Below, piece by piece: positions 36,590-43,453 of a stretch of 43,453 nt of DNA. The notes beneath the pieces were generated by a model. It ran no database searches. It was given only the letters and a program-made list of their open reading frames with translations, and was not told where the DNA came from. Position numbers and translations under genes: made by a program. This DNA comes from an uncultured SAR116 cluster alpha proteobacterium. GTDB taxonomy: Bacteria > Pseudomonadota > Alphaproteobacteria > Puniceispirillales > Marisalimonadaceae. The number at the start of each line of letters is the position of its first letter. Position 1 is the stretch's first letter. The stretch spans positions 1-43,453 of the forward strand of contig CACAAB010000010.1 of the NCBI GenBank assembly GCA_902530325.1. Direction: 5' to 3'.

Positions 36590-37462
36590 TTAAATTCTCT
36601 GTCCTCTAAATACAATTGTTCTATTATTGTTTAAAAAAACCCTTCTTTCAGAGTGAGCTTTTATAGCTCTATACAAAACCCGTGATTCAATATCTCTTCC
36701 CATTAAGACTAAATCATTAGGCATCATTTCGTGGTTAACCTCTTGTGTATCTTGTTCTATTATAGGACCATCATCAAGATCTTTTGTAACATAATGAGCA
36801 GTTGCACCAATGACTTTAACCCCTCTATCAAATGCTTGATGATAAGGTTTAGCTCCTTTAAAACTTGGCAAAAAACTATGGTGTATATTTATAATTTTTC
36901 CTTCAAATTCATTTGTGAACTTTTCTGATAGTACTTGCATGTAACGAGCTAATACTATCAACTCAACATTATTTTTATAAATAATTTCTTTTATTTTTTC
37001 TTCTTGAGCTAATTTATTTGATTTTTCAATTGGTAGATAATGAAAAGGAATATTTGAGAAATTTGCAATTTCTTCTGCTATTTTATGATTTGATACAACA
37101 GCTTTAATTTTCAAATTTAATGAATTATTCCTAACTCTAAACAAAATATCATTTAAACAATGGTCAAATCTAGAAACAAGCATAATTGTTTTCATAGGAC
37201 ATTCAATTTCAGATAAGAAAAAATTGGCTTTTAAAATCTTTGCTAAATTTTCTAAATTATTTTTTAAAGTTGGCAACGTATTATCATTAAGTAATGTAAA
37301 ACTTTGTCTGATAAAAAAATTACCATTTTTTTGATCTGTAAATTGTTTAGACTCAACTATATTACAATTGCACTCAGCTAGTATAGAAGAAATTTTTGCA
37401 ACAATCCCTATCTGGTCTTTACAAGATAATTTTAATATATGAGTTTCTATTTTATTATTCAT
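36590..37462 (-). CDS. purU: Formyltetrahydrofolate deformylase
   Basis: PurU hydrolyses 10-formyl-tetrahydrofolate to formate and tetrahydrofolate, balancing one-carbon pools. An N-terminal ACT domain (about residues 5-85, CKDQIGIVAKISSILAECN) is followed by a formyltransferase-fold catalytic domain with LARYMQVLSEKF, the catalytic NIHHSFLPSFKGAKPYHQA and DDGPIIEQD. At 290 aa it is full length. It is cotranscribed with trxB by spacing. Confidence 0.95.
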   Translation of the reverse strand: MNNKIETHILKLSCKDQIGIVAKISSILAECNCNIVESKQFTDQKNGNFFIRQSFTLLNDNTLPTLKNNLENLAKILKANFFLSEIECPMKTIMLVSRFDHCLNDILFRVRNNSLNLKIKAVVSNHKIAEEIANFSNIPFHYLPIEKSNKLAQEEKIKEIIYKNNVELIVLARYMQVLSEKFTNEFEGKIINIHHSFLPSFKGAKPYHQAFDRGVKVIGATAHYVTKDLDDGPIIEQDTQEVNHEMMPNDLVLMGRDIESRVLYRAIKAHSERRVFLNNNRTIVFRGQRI

Positions 37463-37505
37463 GAATACTTAATACATTTTTTAATATTTAGAAACAATAC
37501 GAGAT

Positions 37506-38327
37506 TTAATTATTTAAAAATTTATTTGAAACTTCATAAAACTCTAATGGGTTTTCTATATGTAAAAAGTGATCTGCATTCTTAATCTTGTAAAATAAAA
37601 TATTAGAAAAAAACTTTTTAAATATTTTGAAATGCGCCTCTTTAACATATTCGCTATTTCCTCCATAAATACAGAGTACCTCTTTATCAAATTTATTTAT
37701 TTTTTTTATGGTGGGAAACTTTCTTAAATTATTCAGAGATTTCTTAATAGAAATTAGATTAATTGACCATTTATATTCACCATCAATTAATTCAAGATTT
37801 TGTAATAAAAAAGATCTTAAAAACTTTTGATCAATATATTTAGACAAAACTTCATCAGCTTCTTTCCTATTTCTAATCAAATTTAAATTGATATTTAAAA
37901 GAGAATTTATTATTTGGTTTTCATTATTATCATAATCAACTGGTGCTATATCAGCTATTATAACTTTATTAACATATTTTGGTTCTAACAAGGCTAATAC
38001 CATTGCTAATTTACCACCCATTGAATGACCTAATAAATTAGTGTTTTCTACCCCAAGATAATTGAACAAACATATAATGTCATTCATCATTAATATATAG
38101 GAAATATCTTGTTCAAATTTGTTTCCACCGTGATTTCTTAGATCTACAGTCACAACTATCTGATTTTCTTTTTTAGTTAATTTTTTAGAAAAAGCTTGCC
38201 AATTTTTACCTCTTCCATAAAGACCATGAAAAATGAATAATGTTTGGAACATATCATTAGAAAAATAATCATTTTGTTTTTTAAATGTTATTTTTTCCCC
38301 ATCTTTATAAATTTGAAAATTGATCAT
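37506..38327 (-). CDS. Alpha/beta-hydrolase (YbfF-like esterase)
   Basis: The fold and catalytic residues are clear: the oxyanion region IFHGLYGRGKNWQ, the nucleophile elbow LLGHSMGGKLAM with the catalytic Ser, a conserved ADIAPVDY block typical of YbfF-type esterases, and the C-terminal NADHFLHIENP with the catalytic His. At 273 aa it matches this family. No signal peptide is present, so it acts in the cytoplasm, probably on acyl-thioesters or esters; the true substrate is unknown. It is 43 bp downstream-side of purU on the same strand. Confidence 0.85.
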   Translation of the reverse strand: MINFQIYKDGEKITFKKQNDYFSNDMFQTLFIFHGLYGRGKNWQAFSKKLTKKENQIVVTVDLRNHGGNKFEQDISYILMMNDIICLFNYLGVENTNLLGHSMGGKLAMVLALLEPKYVNKVIIADIAPVDYDNNENQIINSLLNINLNLIRNRKEADEVLSKYIDQKFLRSFLLQNLELIDGEYKWSINLISIKKSLNNLRKFPTIKKINKFDKEVLCIYGGNSEYVKEAHFKIFKKFFSNILFYKIKNADHFLHIENPLEFYEVSNKFLNN

Positions 38328-38422
38328 TAGAGTGATTTAAAAAATTATTAATATAAAACATTAAATTTATATCAGACCAGTCGTAAAACAACATATAAAA
38401 ATAAAAATTTGGGAAAATTAAA

Positions 38423-38683
38423 ATGGGCCAAGTAATCAGATTAAATTTTTCTTCATCTAAAAAAGAAGAAGATTTATTATATGAGAGGAAACTAATAAGA
38501 ATCAGAGATGAAATTGAAGATTATCTTAGAAATGTATCCAATTCTGAGAGAGACGAACTAGCGATAGCTCTTGCTGCAGGAAGATATGCATCTATGAAAC
38601 TTGCACAGTTAACAGGTAAAGAAAGTACTATAAAATTTATAAATGAATGTATACAAACAACATTAAAAGATAAAATTTTGTAA
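38423..38683 (+). CDS. Unknown 86-aa protein
   Basis: I do not recognise a family. The protein begins MGQVIRLNFSSSKKEEDLLYERK, is charged and largely helical by eye, with a conserved-looking AIALAAGRYASMKLAQLTGKES stretch but no cysteine pair or membrane helix. The open frame is preceded by GGGAAAA, a weak ribosome-binding site. It diverges from the hydrolase and converges on the bactofilin genes with a 3-bp gap, which itself argues that it is real. Function unknown. Confidence 0.6.
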   Translation: MGQVIRLNFSSSKKEEDLLYERKLIRIRDEIEDYLRNVSNSERDELAIALAAGRYASMKLAQLTGKESTIKFINECIQTTLKDKIL

Positions 38684-38686
38684 TAA

Positions 38687-39001
38687 TTAAGAAATTCTAG
38701 TTATGCTACCTGAAACTTCTGCTCCTAAATCAATAGATAAAGCATTTGTTTTTAAATTGCCTTCAACTTTTGCACTACTAGCCACATTTAGGGTATTTGC
38801 AGCAACCTCACCCTTAACTAAACCACCTAATGTAACTTTATCAGCAATCAAATTTCCATCAAAAATACTATTTGCCTCGAGAAGAACATCTTTTGCTCTT
38901 AGCTCACCTTTAAACCTCCCAGCAACAACTACTGATGAACCAGCCGAGTCTAAGTTCCCTTCCATTACTAGTTCTTCAGATATATACGTAATTTCACTCA
39001 T
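38687..39001 (-). CDS. Bactofilin (third of three)
   Basis: Bactofilins polymerise without nucleotides into filaments that recruit wall enzymes. This 104-aa protein is almost wholly a bactofilin beta-helix, with turns such as GNLDSAGSSVVVAGRFKGEL, GGLVKGEVAANTLNV and AKVEGNLKTNALSIDLGAEV. It lacks the N- and C-terminal tails of longer members. It follows its neighbour by 22 bp and is the last gene of the three-bactofilin operon. Confidence 0.88.
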   Translation of the reverse strand: MSEITYISEELVMEGNLDSAGSSVVVAGRFKGELRAKDVLLEANSIFDGNLIADKVTLGGLVKGEVAANTLNVASSAKVEGNLKTNALSIDLGAEVSGSITRIS

Positions 39002-39023
39002 AACAAATCCTCATAAAAATAAA

Positions 39024-39416
39024 TTATTTTTCTTCTGTTTGATTTTCTTCTGCTTCATTAGTGTTTTCAGTTTCTTCAACTTTCTCGTTATCTGTTTCGT
39101 TCCAGTTGTGAACTACTCTACAATTCAAAGCGGCACCTCTATCCATTTGTAATGACTTGTAATGAACCTCACCACTAATTCTTGAAGTTTCAGTAAGCCA
39201 AACACTATCAGCTTGCATTTTACCTTCATATTCTCCTGCTATCACAACTAATTCCGAATCAACAGATCCAAGAAATTTACCAGTTGATCCAATGGTAACC
39301 TTTTCGGTTGTTAAATCAGCTTCAACATATCCATTTATTTCAATTGATTTTGCATTAGATATTTTTCCTGTAAATCTTGCACCAGAACCTAAAACTGCTT
39401 GCTTACTTGCCATCAA
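39024..39416 (-). CDS. Bactofilin (second of three)
   Basis: This 130-residue bactofilin begins MASKQAVLGSGARFTGKIS after an initial Met and repeats the beta-helix pattern (NAKSIEINGYVEADLTTEK, GSTGKFLGSVDSELVVIAG, YEGKMQADSVWLTETSRIS). It has an acidic tail (about residues 108-130: ETDNEKVEETENTNEAEENQ) not found in its two neighbours, perhaps a partner-binding tail. It lies 9 bp after the first bactofilin gene. Confidence 0.9.
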   Translation of the reverse strand: MMASKQAVLGSGARFTGKISNAKSIEINGYVEADLTTEKVTIGSTGKFLGSVDSELVVIAGEYEGKMQADSVWLTETSRISGEVHYKSLQMDRGAALNCRVVHNWNETDNEKVEETENTNEAEENQTEEK

Positions 39417-39425
39417 ACCTCTCCA

Positions 39426-39770
39426 TTAGTTTTTGTTTTTTCGTTTACCAATTTGAGCTTCAACTACTGCTCCTTCTTCAATTGATATATTCTCATAAAA
39501 AACTTCTCCAGTAATTTTTCCAGTAGATTTTACAGAAATTACATCACCTGAAACTTGACCATCACATTTTCCTGAAACTGTAACAACGTCTGCGTCAATA
39601 TTTCCTTTTAACGTTCCAGAATCTTCTACAGATAGATTGTGACACTTAATATCCCCAACAACAGATCCTAACAATACTAAATCACCATCTGCTGAAATTT
39701 TACCTTTTATTTTCATATCACTTGAAATGACAGATTTTTCAGTTTCAGCACCGTTTGTTTTACCTAACAT
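39426..39770 (-). CDS. Bactofilin (first of three)
   Basis: The 114-aa protein has a short N-terminal tail (to about residue 15), then a bactofilin core: SSDMKIKGKISADGDLVLLG, SVVGDIKCHNLSVEDSGTL, and TVSGKCDGQVSGDVISVKS. It ends with a basic tail, QIGKRKNKN. AAAGGA lies a few bases ahead of the ATG. It heads the bactofilin operon and diverges, across 181 bp, from the membrane protein and M23 peptidase genes. Confidence 0.92.
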   Translation of the reverse strand: MLGKTNGAETEKSVISSDMKIKGKISADGDLVLLGSVVGDIKCHNLSVEDSGTLKGNIDADVVTVSGKCDGQVSGDVISVKSTGKITGEVFYENISIEEGAVVEAQIGKRKNKN

Positions 39771-39951
39771 ATTAGAAATCCTTTTCGTTATTAATTTGTA
39801 TAATTTAGAGAATCAACTTACTACAACTCTGATTATGATACTATAAATATATTGCAAATAAAAATTTATTCAAAATTTATTTATTTGGTATGAATGATGC
39901 AATTAACTTGCCATAATAAGAATTGCAAAAAAAATTATTAGAGAAAAAATT
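39771..39951. promoter_or_regulatory. Divergent control region of bactofilin and M23 modules
   Basis: These 181 AT-rich bases separate the three bactofilins (minus) from the membrane protein and M23 peptidase (plus). On the minus strand TTGATT and TAATAA with 17 bp between them lie about 25 bp before the first bactofilin ATG, a candidate promoter. No operator palindrome was evident. Confidence 0.35.
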
Positions 39952-40308
39952 ATGGCTGAAGAGATTATTGATTTAAGAGATCGTATTGAACAAATGAGAA
40001 TACAGATAGAAAATGAGGCTACAGAACAAATCTCTGAAGATTCTTCTATTAAGGTTCATCAAAAAACAACCAACTCAAACATATCAATGTCAATGGAAAA
40101 TAAAAAAAGTATCCCGAATCAAAATTTTCGTATAGAAAATGATTCTAAATTTATAAATAAAAATTATGATAAAATAAGTGAAACTTTTCCTGCAGTAAGT
40201 TTGTCAGTAAAGAACCCAGTTTCTAGTAAAATTCTTATATTGCTAGTTGCTTTACAAATTTTATCTAACATTGGAATTTTGTATTTTTTATATATTGGCA
40301 TGGAGTAA
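39952..40308 (+). CDS. Small single-pass membrane protein linked to M23 peptidase
   Basis: No family is recognised. The 118-residue protein has a heptad-like N-terminus (IIDLRDRIEQMRIQIENEA, residues 5-23) suggesting a short coiled coil, a polar middle rich in Asn and Ser, and a single C-terminal membrane helix (about 95-115, ILILLVALQILSNIGILYFL). It would be a tail-anchored inner-membrane protein with its coiled coil in the cytoplasm, where it could contact bactofilin filaments. Its stop is 3 bp before the GTG of the M23 peptidase gene, so the two are translationally linked. Confidence 0.65.
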   Translation: MAEEIIDLRDRIEQMRIQIENEATEQISEDSSIKVHQKTTNSNISMSMENKKSIPNQNFRIENDSKFINKNYDKISETFPAVSLSVKNPVSSKILILLVALQILSNIGILYFLYIGME

Positions 40309-40311
40309 TTA

Positions 40312-41691
40312 GTGGTAAATACCACAATAAATAAATTTGGTAAAAAACTTCCTCCAGTAAAAAGTGGTCAACGTTTTGGGGAAGAAATAAAGAAAGACAA
40401 AAAAGTAGGTTTGTTTTCTGAAAGACGTTTTTTAATATTTACCAAAAGAGGCCCAATTGAGATTGCTTTTAAGCCTGTTCATTATGCTAGCGTTCTTGTA
40501 ACTACTGTAATTGGATTAACAAGCATAGTTTATTGGTCTGCTAAAGGAATTTATTCGGCAATAGACGTTGCTAAACAAAATGACATCATAACAGAAGCCT
40601 CAGCAAATATTAGCAATCCAATAGAAAATGACTCTGATACCGTTGTCAACATTAATGAAAAAGATCAATCAAACATTAATTTACCTATTCTTAAAAATTA
40701 TTCTAATATTGAAAAAAATGATTCAATTACTTACGAACCTATTATCAATAAAGTTGATAATCAAAAAAATTATAACTTAGAGATTCCTTTAAATGAAGCT
40801 AATCAAAAAAAACTAACGGTTGAGACGAATAAAACTTATCATAAAAACAAAATAGTTAATAAATTAAGTTTAGATTTATACAATAAAACTAGAAGAAACC
40901 AAGATTTTCCTACAGATGTAATGATCCCTATGCAGAACGAAAGTAATATTTTTATTTCTGAAAAATCAACATCTCTAGAATTTAAAGAAAACTCTGTTCC
41001 ACAACCTCCTAAACTTAATGCAAAGGCCAAAACGTTGCGTTTTCTTGCATCTGTTGACAATGAGTTAATGCAAATGGAAAATGTTTTTAAACTGATAAAT
41101 GTAAATTTGAACGATAGTGACTTAGAAAGTTTAAAACCAATAAAAAGAAATTTGAACCCAATTGATCCAGAAAGCGATGATTTTTATAGGGGACTAAAAA
41201 AACGTATAAACTTACTTTCAATATATAAAGAAGCACTGCAAAATATTCCTTTAAAGCCGCCTATGGAACATTACTATGTATCTAGTCCATATGGCCCTAG
41301 AAAACATCCTGTTACCGGTAAGTATAGAATGCATCACGGTATTGACTTAGCTGGTACTTGGCAAGAGAATGTATCAGTATCAGCAGACGGAACAGTAGTA
41401 TTTGCTGGGTATCATGAGTCTTTCGGAAAAGTTGTTAGAATTAGACATAATTATGGAATAATGACTACATATGGGCATCTTGCAAAAATTAATGTTAGAA
41501 GGGGCGATTTGGTCAATGAAGGCCAAGTAATTGGTAAAATGGGCCGAACTGGCAAGGTTAAAGGAGCACATCTACATTATGAAATATCAGTAAATGGAAA
41601 GTCTCAAAATCCTGCAATTTATATTAAAATTGGTAGAAATCTTTTAAGCAGAACAAGTTTGAAAAATTTTGCAAATAAAAATGTTAATTGA
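40312..41691 (+). CDS. Membrane-anchored M23 (LytM-type) metallopeptidase
   Basis: M23 enzymes cut peptide cross-links in peptidoglycan. The 459-aa protein has a basic cytoplasmic N-terminus of about 55 residues, one membrane helix (about 56-77), a long polar periplasmic linker to about 315, and a C-terminal peptidase domain. The zinc site is complete: H341 and D345 in HHGIDLAG, and H422 in HLHYEIS, with H389 in TYGHLAK and H420. So it should be active rather than a degenerate regulator. The GTG start follows the small membrane protein after 3 bp. The topology resembles LmdC, the bactofilin-associated M23 enzyme of stalked and budding Alphaproteobacteria, and three bactofilins lie just across the intergenic region. 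Confidence 0.9.
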   Translation: MVNTTINKFGKKLPPVKSGQRFGEEIKKDKKVGLFSERRFLIFTKRGPIEIAFKPVHYASVLVTTVIGLTSIVYWSAKGIYSAIDVAKQNDIITEASANISNPIENDSDTVVNINEKDQSNINLPILKNYSNIEKNDSITYEPIINKVDNQKNYNLEIPLNEANQKKLTVETNKTYHKNKIVNKLSLDLYNKTRRNQDFPTDVMIPMQNESNIFISEKSTSLEFKENSVPQPPKLNAKAKTLRFLASVDNELMQMENVFKLINVNLNDSDLESLKPIKRNLNPIDPESDDFYRGLKKRINLLSIYKEALQNIPLKPPMEHYYVSSPYGPRKHPVTGKYRMHHGIDLAGTWQENVSVSADGTVVFAGYHESFGKVVRIRHNYGIMTTYGHLAKINVRRGDLVNEGQVIGKMGRTGKVKGAHLHYEISVNGKSQNPAIYIKIGRNLLSRTSLKNFANKNVN

Positions 41692-41741
41692 TGGTTTTTG
41701 GCATATCTAATGCATAAATTTATCCTTCACAGGAGAAAAAA

Positions 41742-41921
41742 ATGACTTTAGAGAAGATAAAAACATCAGTTAACAATAAAAAATATTTAGTTAATAATTT
41801 AAATGACTTTATTATTCATATCGATTACTTTGATCAAAAAGGGAAAAAAAAATATAAAAATAAAATCCCTTTAAAATATATTCTTAATGCAAAACCTATA
41901 AATACTCAAATTACAATTTAA
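41742..41921 (+). CDS. Unknown 59-aa protein
   Basis: A short frame from ATG 41742 to TAA 41921, with a strong ribosome-binding site (ACAGGAGAAAAAA ATG). It starts MTLEKIKTSVNNKKYLV and has IIHIDYFDQKGKKKYKN in the middle. It is basic, with no Cys and no membrane helix. Family unknown. The good start signal, codon-like composition and position between M23 and the convergent rpoN (34-bp gap) support a real gene. It could be part of the M23 transcript. Confidence 0.55.
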   Translation: MTLEKIKTSVNNKKYLVNNLNDFIIHIDYFDQKGKKKYKNKIPLKYILNAKPINTQITI

Positions 41922-41955
41922 GATTTGATTTATTGAATAATATATTAATATGAAA

Positions 41956-43434
41956 CTATGCTTGTAATCTTGCTTGTCTTCTTCTTTGTGAACTAGACGG
42001 TATATTCAGCATATCTCTATATTTAGCCACTGTTCTTCGAGCAACATCCATACCCTCCCTGTTGAGAATGCCAGCTAATTTATCGTCACTTAGTGGTTTC
42101 CCTGATATTTCACTAGAAATTAATGTTTTTATAGTTTCTCTTACAGCTGATGCCGCATGAAATTCTGCGTTTTCCGAACCTGAAATTGATGCTGAAAAGA
42201 AATTTTTCAATGGCATAACTCCCCACTCCGTTAAAATTAATTTACTATTTGTAACTCTCGAAACTGTACTTTCATGCATTCCAATGGAATCAGAAATATC
42301 TTTGAGGATCATTGGTTTCATATGGCTAAATCCATGTCTAAAAAAACCAACCTGTTTTTTAACAATCTCAGCTGTTACTTTTAATATAGTTTTATTTCTT
42401 TGCTCAACTGCTTTTTTTAACCAACGTGCTTCACCAATTTTATCTAAAGTAAAACTATTTCCTTTTTCGTCCAAATTATAATTATTCACCTCTTGAATAT
42501 AGCTTTCATCTAAATTAACACTTGGCAAAGTTGAATTGTTCAAATCAATACGCCATCCTTTTGCAGATCTTTTTACTATTATATCAGGTTGATCAATTAA
42601 TGTATTGGCTTGATTGAATTGATCAGCAGGTTTTGGATTTAGTTTTTTTAATATTTTAATCATTTCAAAAAGTTTTTCTTCTGAAATTTTGCAAAGTTTA
42701 CTTACTTGTTTAAACTTACCAGATGGTAATTTATCAAGATTTTCGAGAAGTATTTTAAATTCCTGATTAAATAAGTTTTTTTCAATTAACTGAATTTTCA
42801 AACATTCAGCCAAATTTTGTGAGAATATACCTATAGGCTCAAGACTTTTTAATTTTTTAAGAGTGTTCTCTACAACAGACATTTCTACACACAAATCTTT
42901 TGCTACCTCATTAGTTGATGTTATGAACCACCCACTAGGATGTAAATAGTCTATCATACCAATTGCAACATTTTTATTTTCAAATTTATTAAAATTGATA
43001 TTTATTTGATTAATAATATAGTCTCGTAAAGATATTTCATATTTAAGTGTTTTTTCTATTACTTCTCCAGCAGAGATGTTGTTTCCTGATCTAATTGCTT
43101 CTTTATCATACAATTTTTTATTTTCCATTTTTGAATTAGACGAAATATGTGTGTCAAAAGTATTTTCAATATCAACTTTACTTTCTTTTTTTAATGGATC
43201 CAATGAACTTATCATATTGTCACATACATTTGGATTTGTGTTATCACTATTTAAATTTTTATTATTTGAGCTTTGATTGTTTTCTTTTAAGAAAGGATTT
43301 TCTAGTTGTGTCTTTTCTATAAAATCTGATAATTCAATATTTGTTAATTGCAATAATTTAATTGCTTGTTGTAATTGCGGTGTCATAATTAAAGACTGAT
43401 TTTGCTTTATTTTTAATTGTTGTCCTAATTTCAT
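41956..43434 (-). CDS. rpoN: RNA polymerase sigma-54 factor
   Basis: RpoN recognises -24/-12 promoters and needs AAA+ activators. Region I is the Gln-rich start KLGQQLKIKQNQSLIMTPQL and LQQAIKLLQL, followed by an acidic Asn-rich region II, the core-binding domain, the helix-turn-helix region and the RpoN box ARRTVAKYRDML near the C-terminus. From the chosen start it is 492 aa. The ATG at 43446 lies inside ATGGAGGTTGAAATG; GGAGG there is an ideal ribosome-binding site for the ATG at 43434, so I use 43434. No activator gene is in the window. Confidence 0.95.
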   Translation of the reverse strand: MKLGQQLKIKQNQSLIMTPQLQQAIKLLQLTNIELSDFIEKTQLENPFLKENNQSSNNKNLNSDNTNPNVCDNMISSLDPLKKESKVDIENTFDTHISSNSKMENKKLYDKEAIRSGNNISAGEVIEKTLKYEISLRDYIINQININFNKFENKNVAIGMIDYLHPSGWFITSTNEVAKDLCVEMSVVENTLKKLKSLEPIGIFSQNLAECLKIQLIEKNLFNQEFKILLENLDKLPSGKFKQVSKLCKISEEKLFEMIKILKKLNPKPADQFNQANTLIDQPDIIVKRSAKGWRIDLNNSTLPSVNLDESYIQEVNNYNLDEKGNSFTLDKIGEARWLKKAVEQRNKTILKVTAEIVKKQVGFFRHGFSHMKPMILKDISDSIGMHESTVSRVTNSKLILTEWGVMPLKNFFSASISGSENAEFHAASAVRETIKTLISSEISGKPLSDDKLAGILNREGMDVARRTVAKYRDMLNIPSSSQRRRQARLQA

Positions 43435-43453
43435 TTCAACCTCCATTCTCGAT

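Noticed and set aside
38703..39152. 149-codon open frame on the plus strand
   Set aside because: It runs antisense across two bactofilin genes whose beta-helix repeats are unmistakable; no ribosome-binding site, and Ser/Phe-rich composition typical of an antisense shadow.

Overview
The window is a compact, visibly AT-rich stretch of an alphaproteobacterial chromosome, probably from a small-genome, perhaps marine, lineage; I cannot name the order from sequence alone. Evidence for Alphaproteobacteria: a circularly permuted (two-piece) tmRNA gene, an alpha-type SspB next to it, the 41-residue L36 form, an alpha-type acetolactate synthase motif, the mreB-mreC-mreD-mrdA-rodA order and the hflK-hflC-degP order. 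Streamlining shows in tail-to-tail genes that overlap or nearly touch (glmU/glycosyltransferase, fumarase/TarD-like, speB/trxB, mrp/folA, serB/degP), leaving almost no room for terminators.

Region 1-3492 is accessory DNA beside the 3' end of glmS. It holds the 5' end of a restriction/helicase-type gene leaving the window, a small recombinase-like ORF, an overlapping pair of unknown genes (65 and 212 aa), and a 537-aa protein with five zinc-ribbon-like repeats and a central Vsr/DUF559-like nuclease domain. A 149-bp imperfect direct repeat (135-283 and 3357-3505), each copy carrying the last codons of glmS plus the start of a restriction-type gene, brackets about 3.07 kb. I read this as related elements stacked at the glmS 3' end.

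Region 3493-15858 is mostly envelope and amino-acid core: glmS and glmU (divergent, UDP-GlcNAc synthesis), a GT-A-like protein, a short SbmA/BacA-family transporter, the rod-shape operon rodA-mrdA-mreD-mreC-mreB behind a good sigma-70-type promoter, then ilvC-ilvN. Region 15869-26061 has ilvI (branched-chain amino acid operon with ilvN and ilvC), miaA, serB, a DegP-type protease, hflC-hflK, mrp, folA-thyA and the permuted ssrA.

Region 26137-37462 has sspB (ClpXP adaptor for ssrA-tagged proteins), class I fumarase, a D-tartrate-dehydratase-like enolase-superfamily enzyme, rpmJ, msrA and a four-gene polyamine operon (speA, carboxyspermidine dehydrogenase, nspC, speB) that encodes the whole route from arginine via agmatine and putrescine to spermidine without S-adenosylmethionine decarboxylase; then trxB and purU.

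Region 37506-43453 has an alpha/beta hydrolase, a small unknown gene, three tandem bactofilins diverging from a small membrane protein and a membrane-anchored M23 peptidase (a probable cell-shape module), a 59-aa unknown gene and rpoN (sigma-54). No tRNA, rRNA, CRISPR array or intact insertion sequence was seen.
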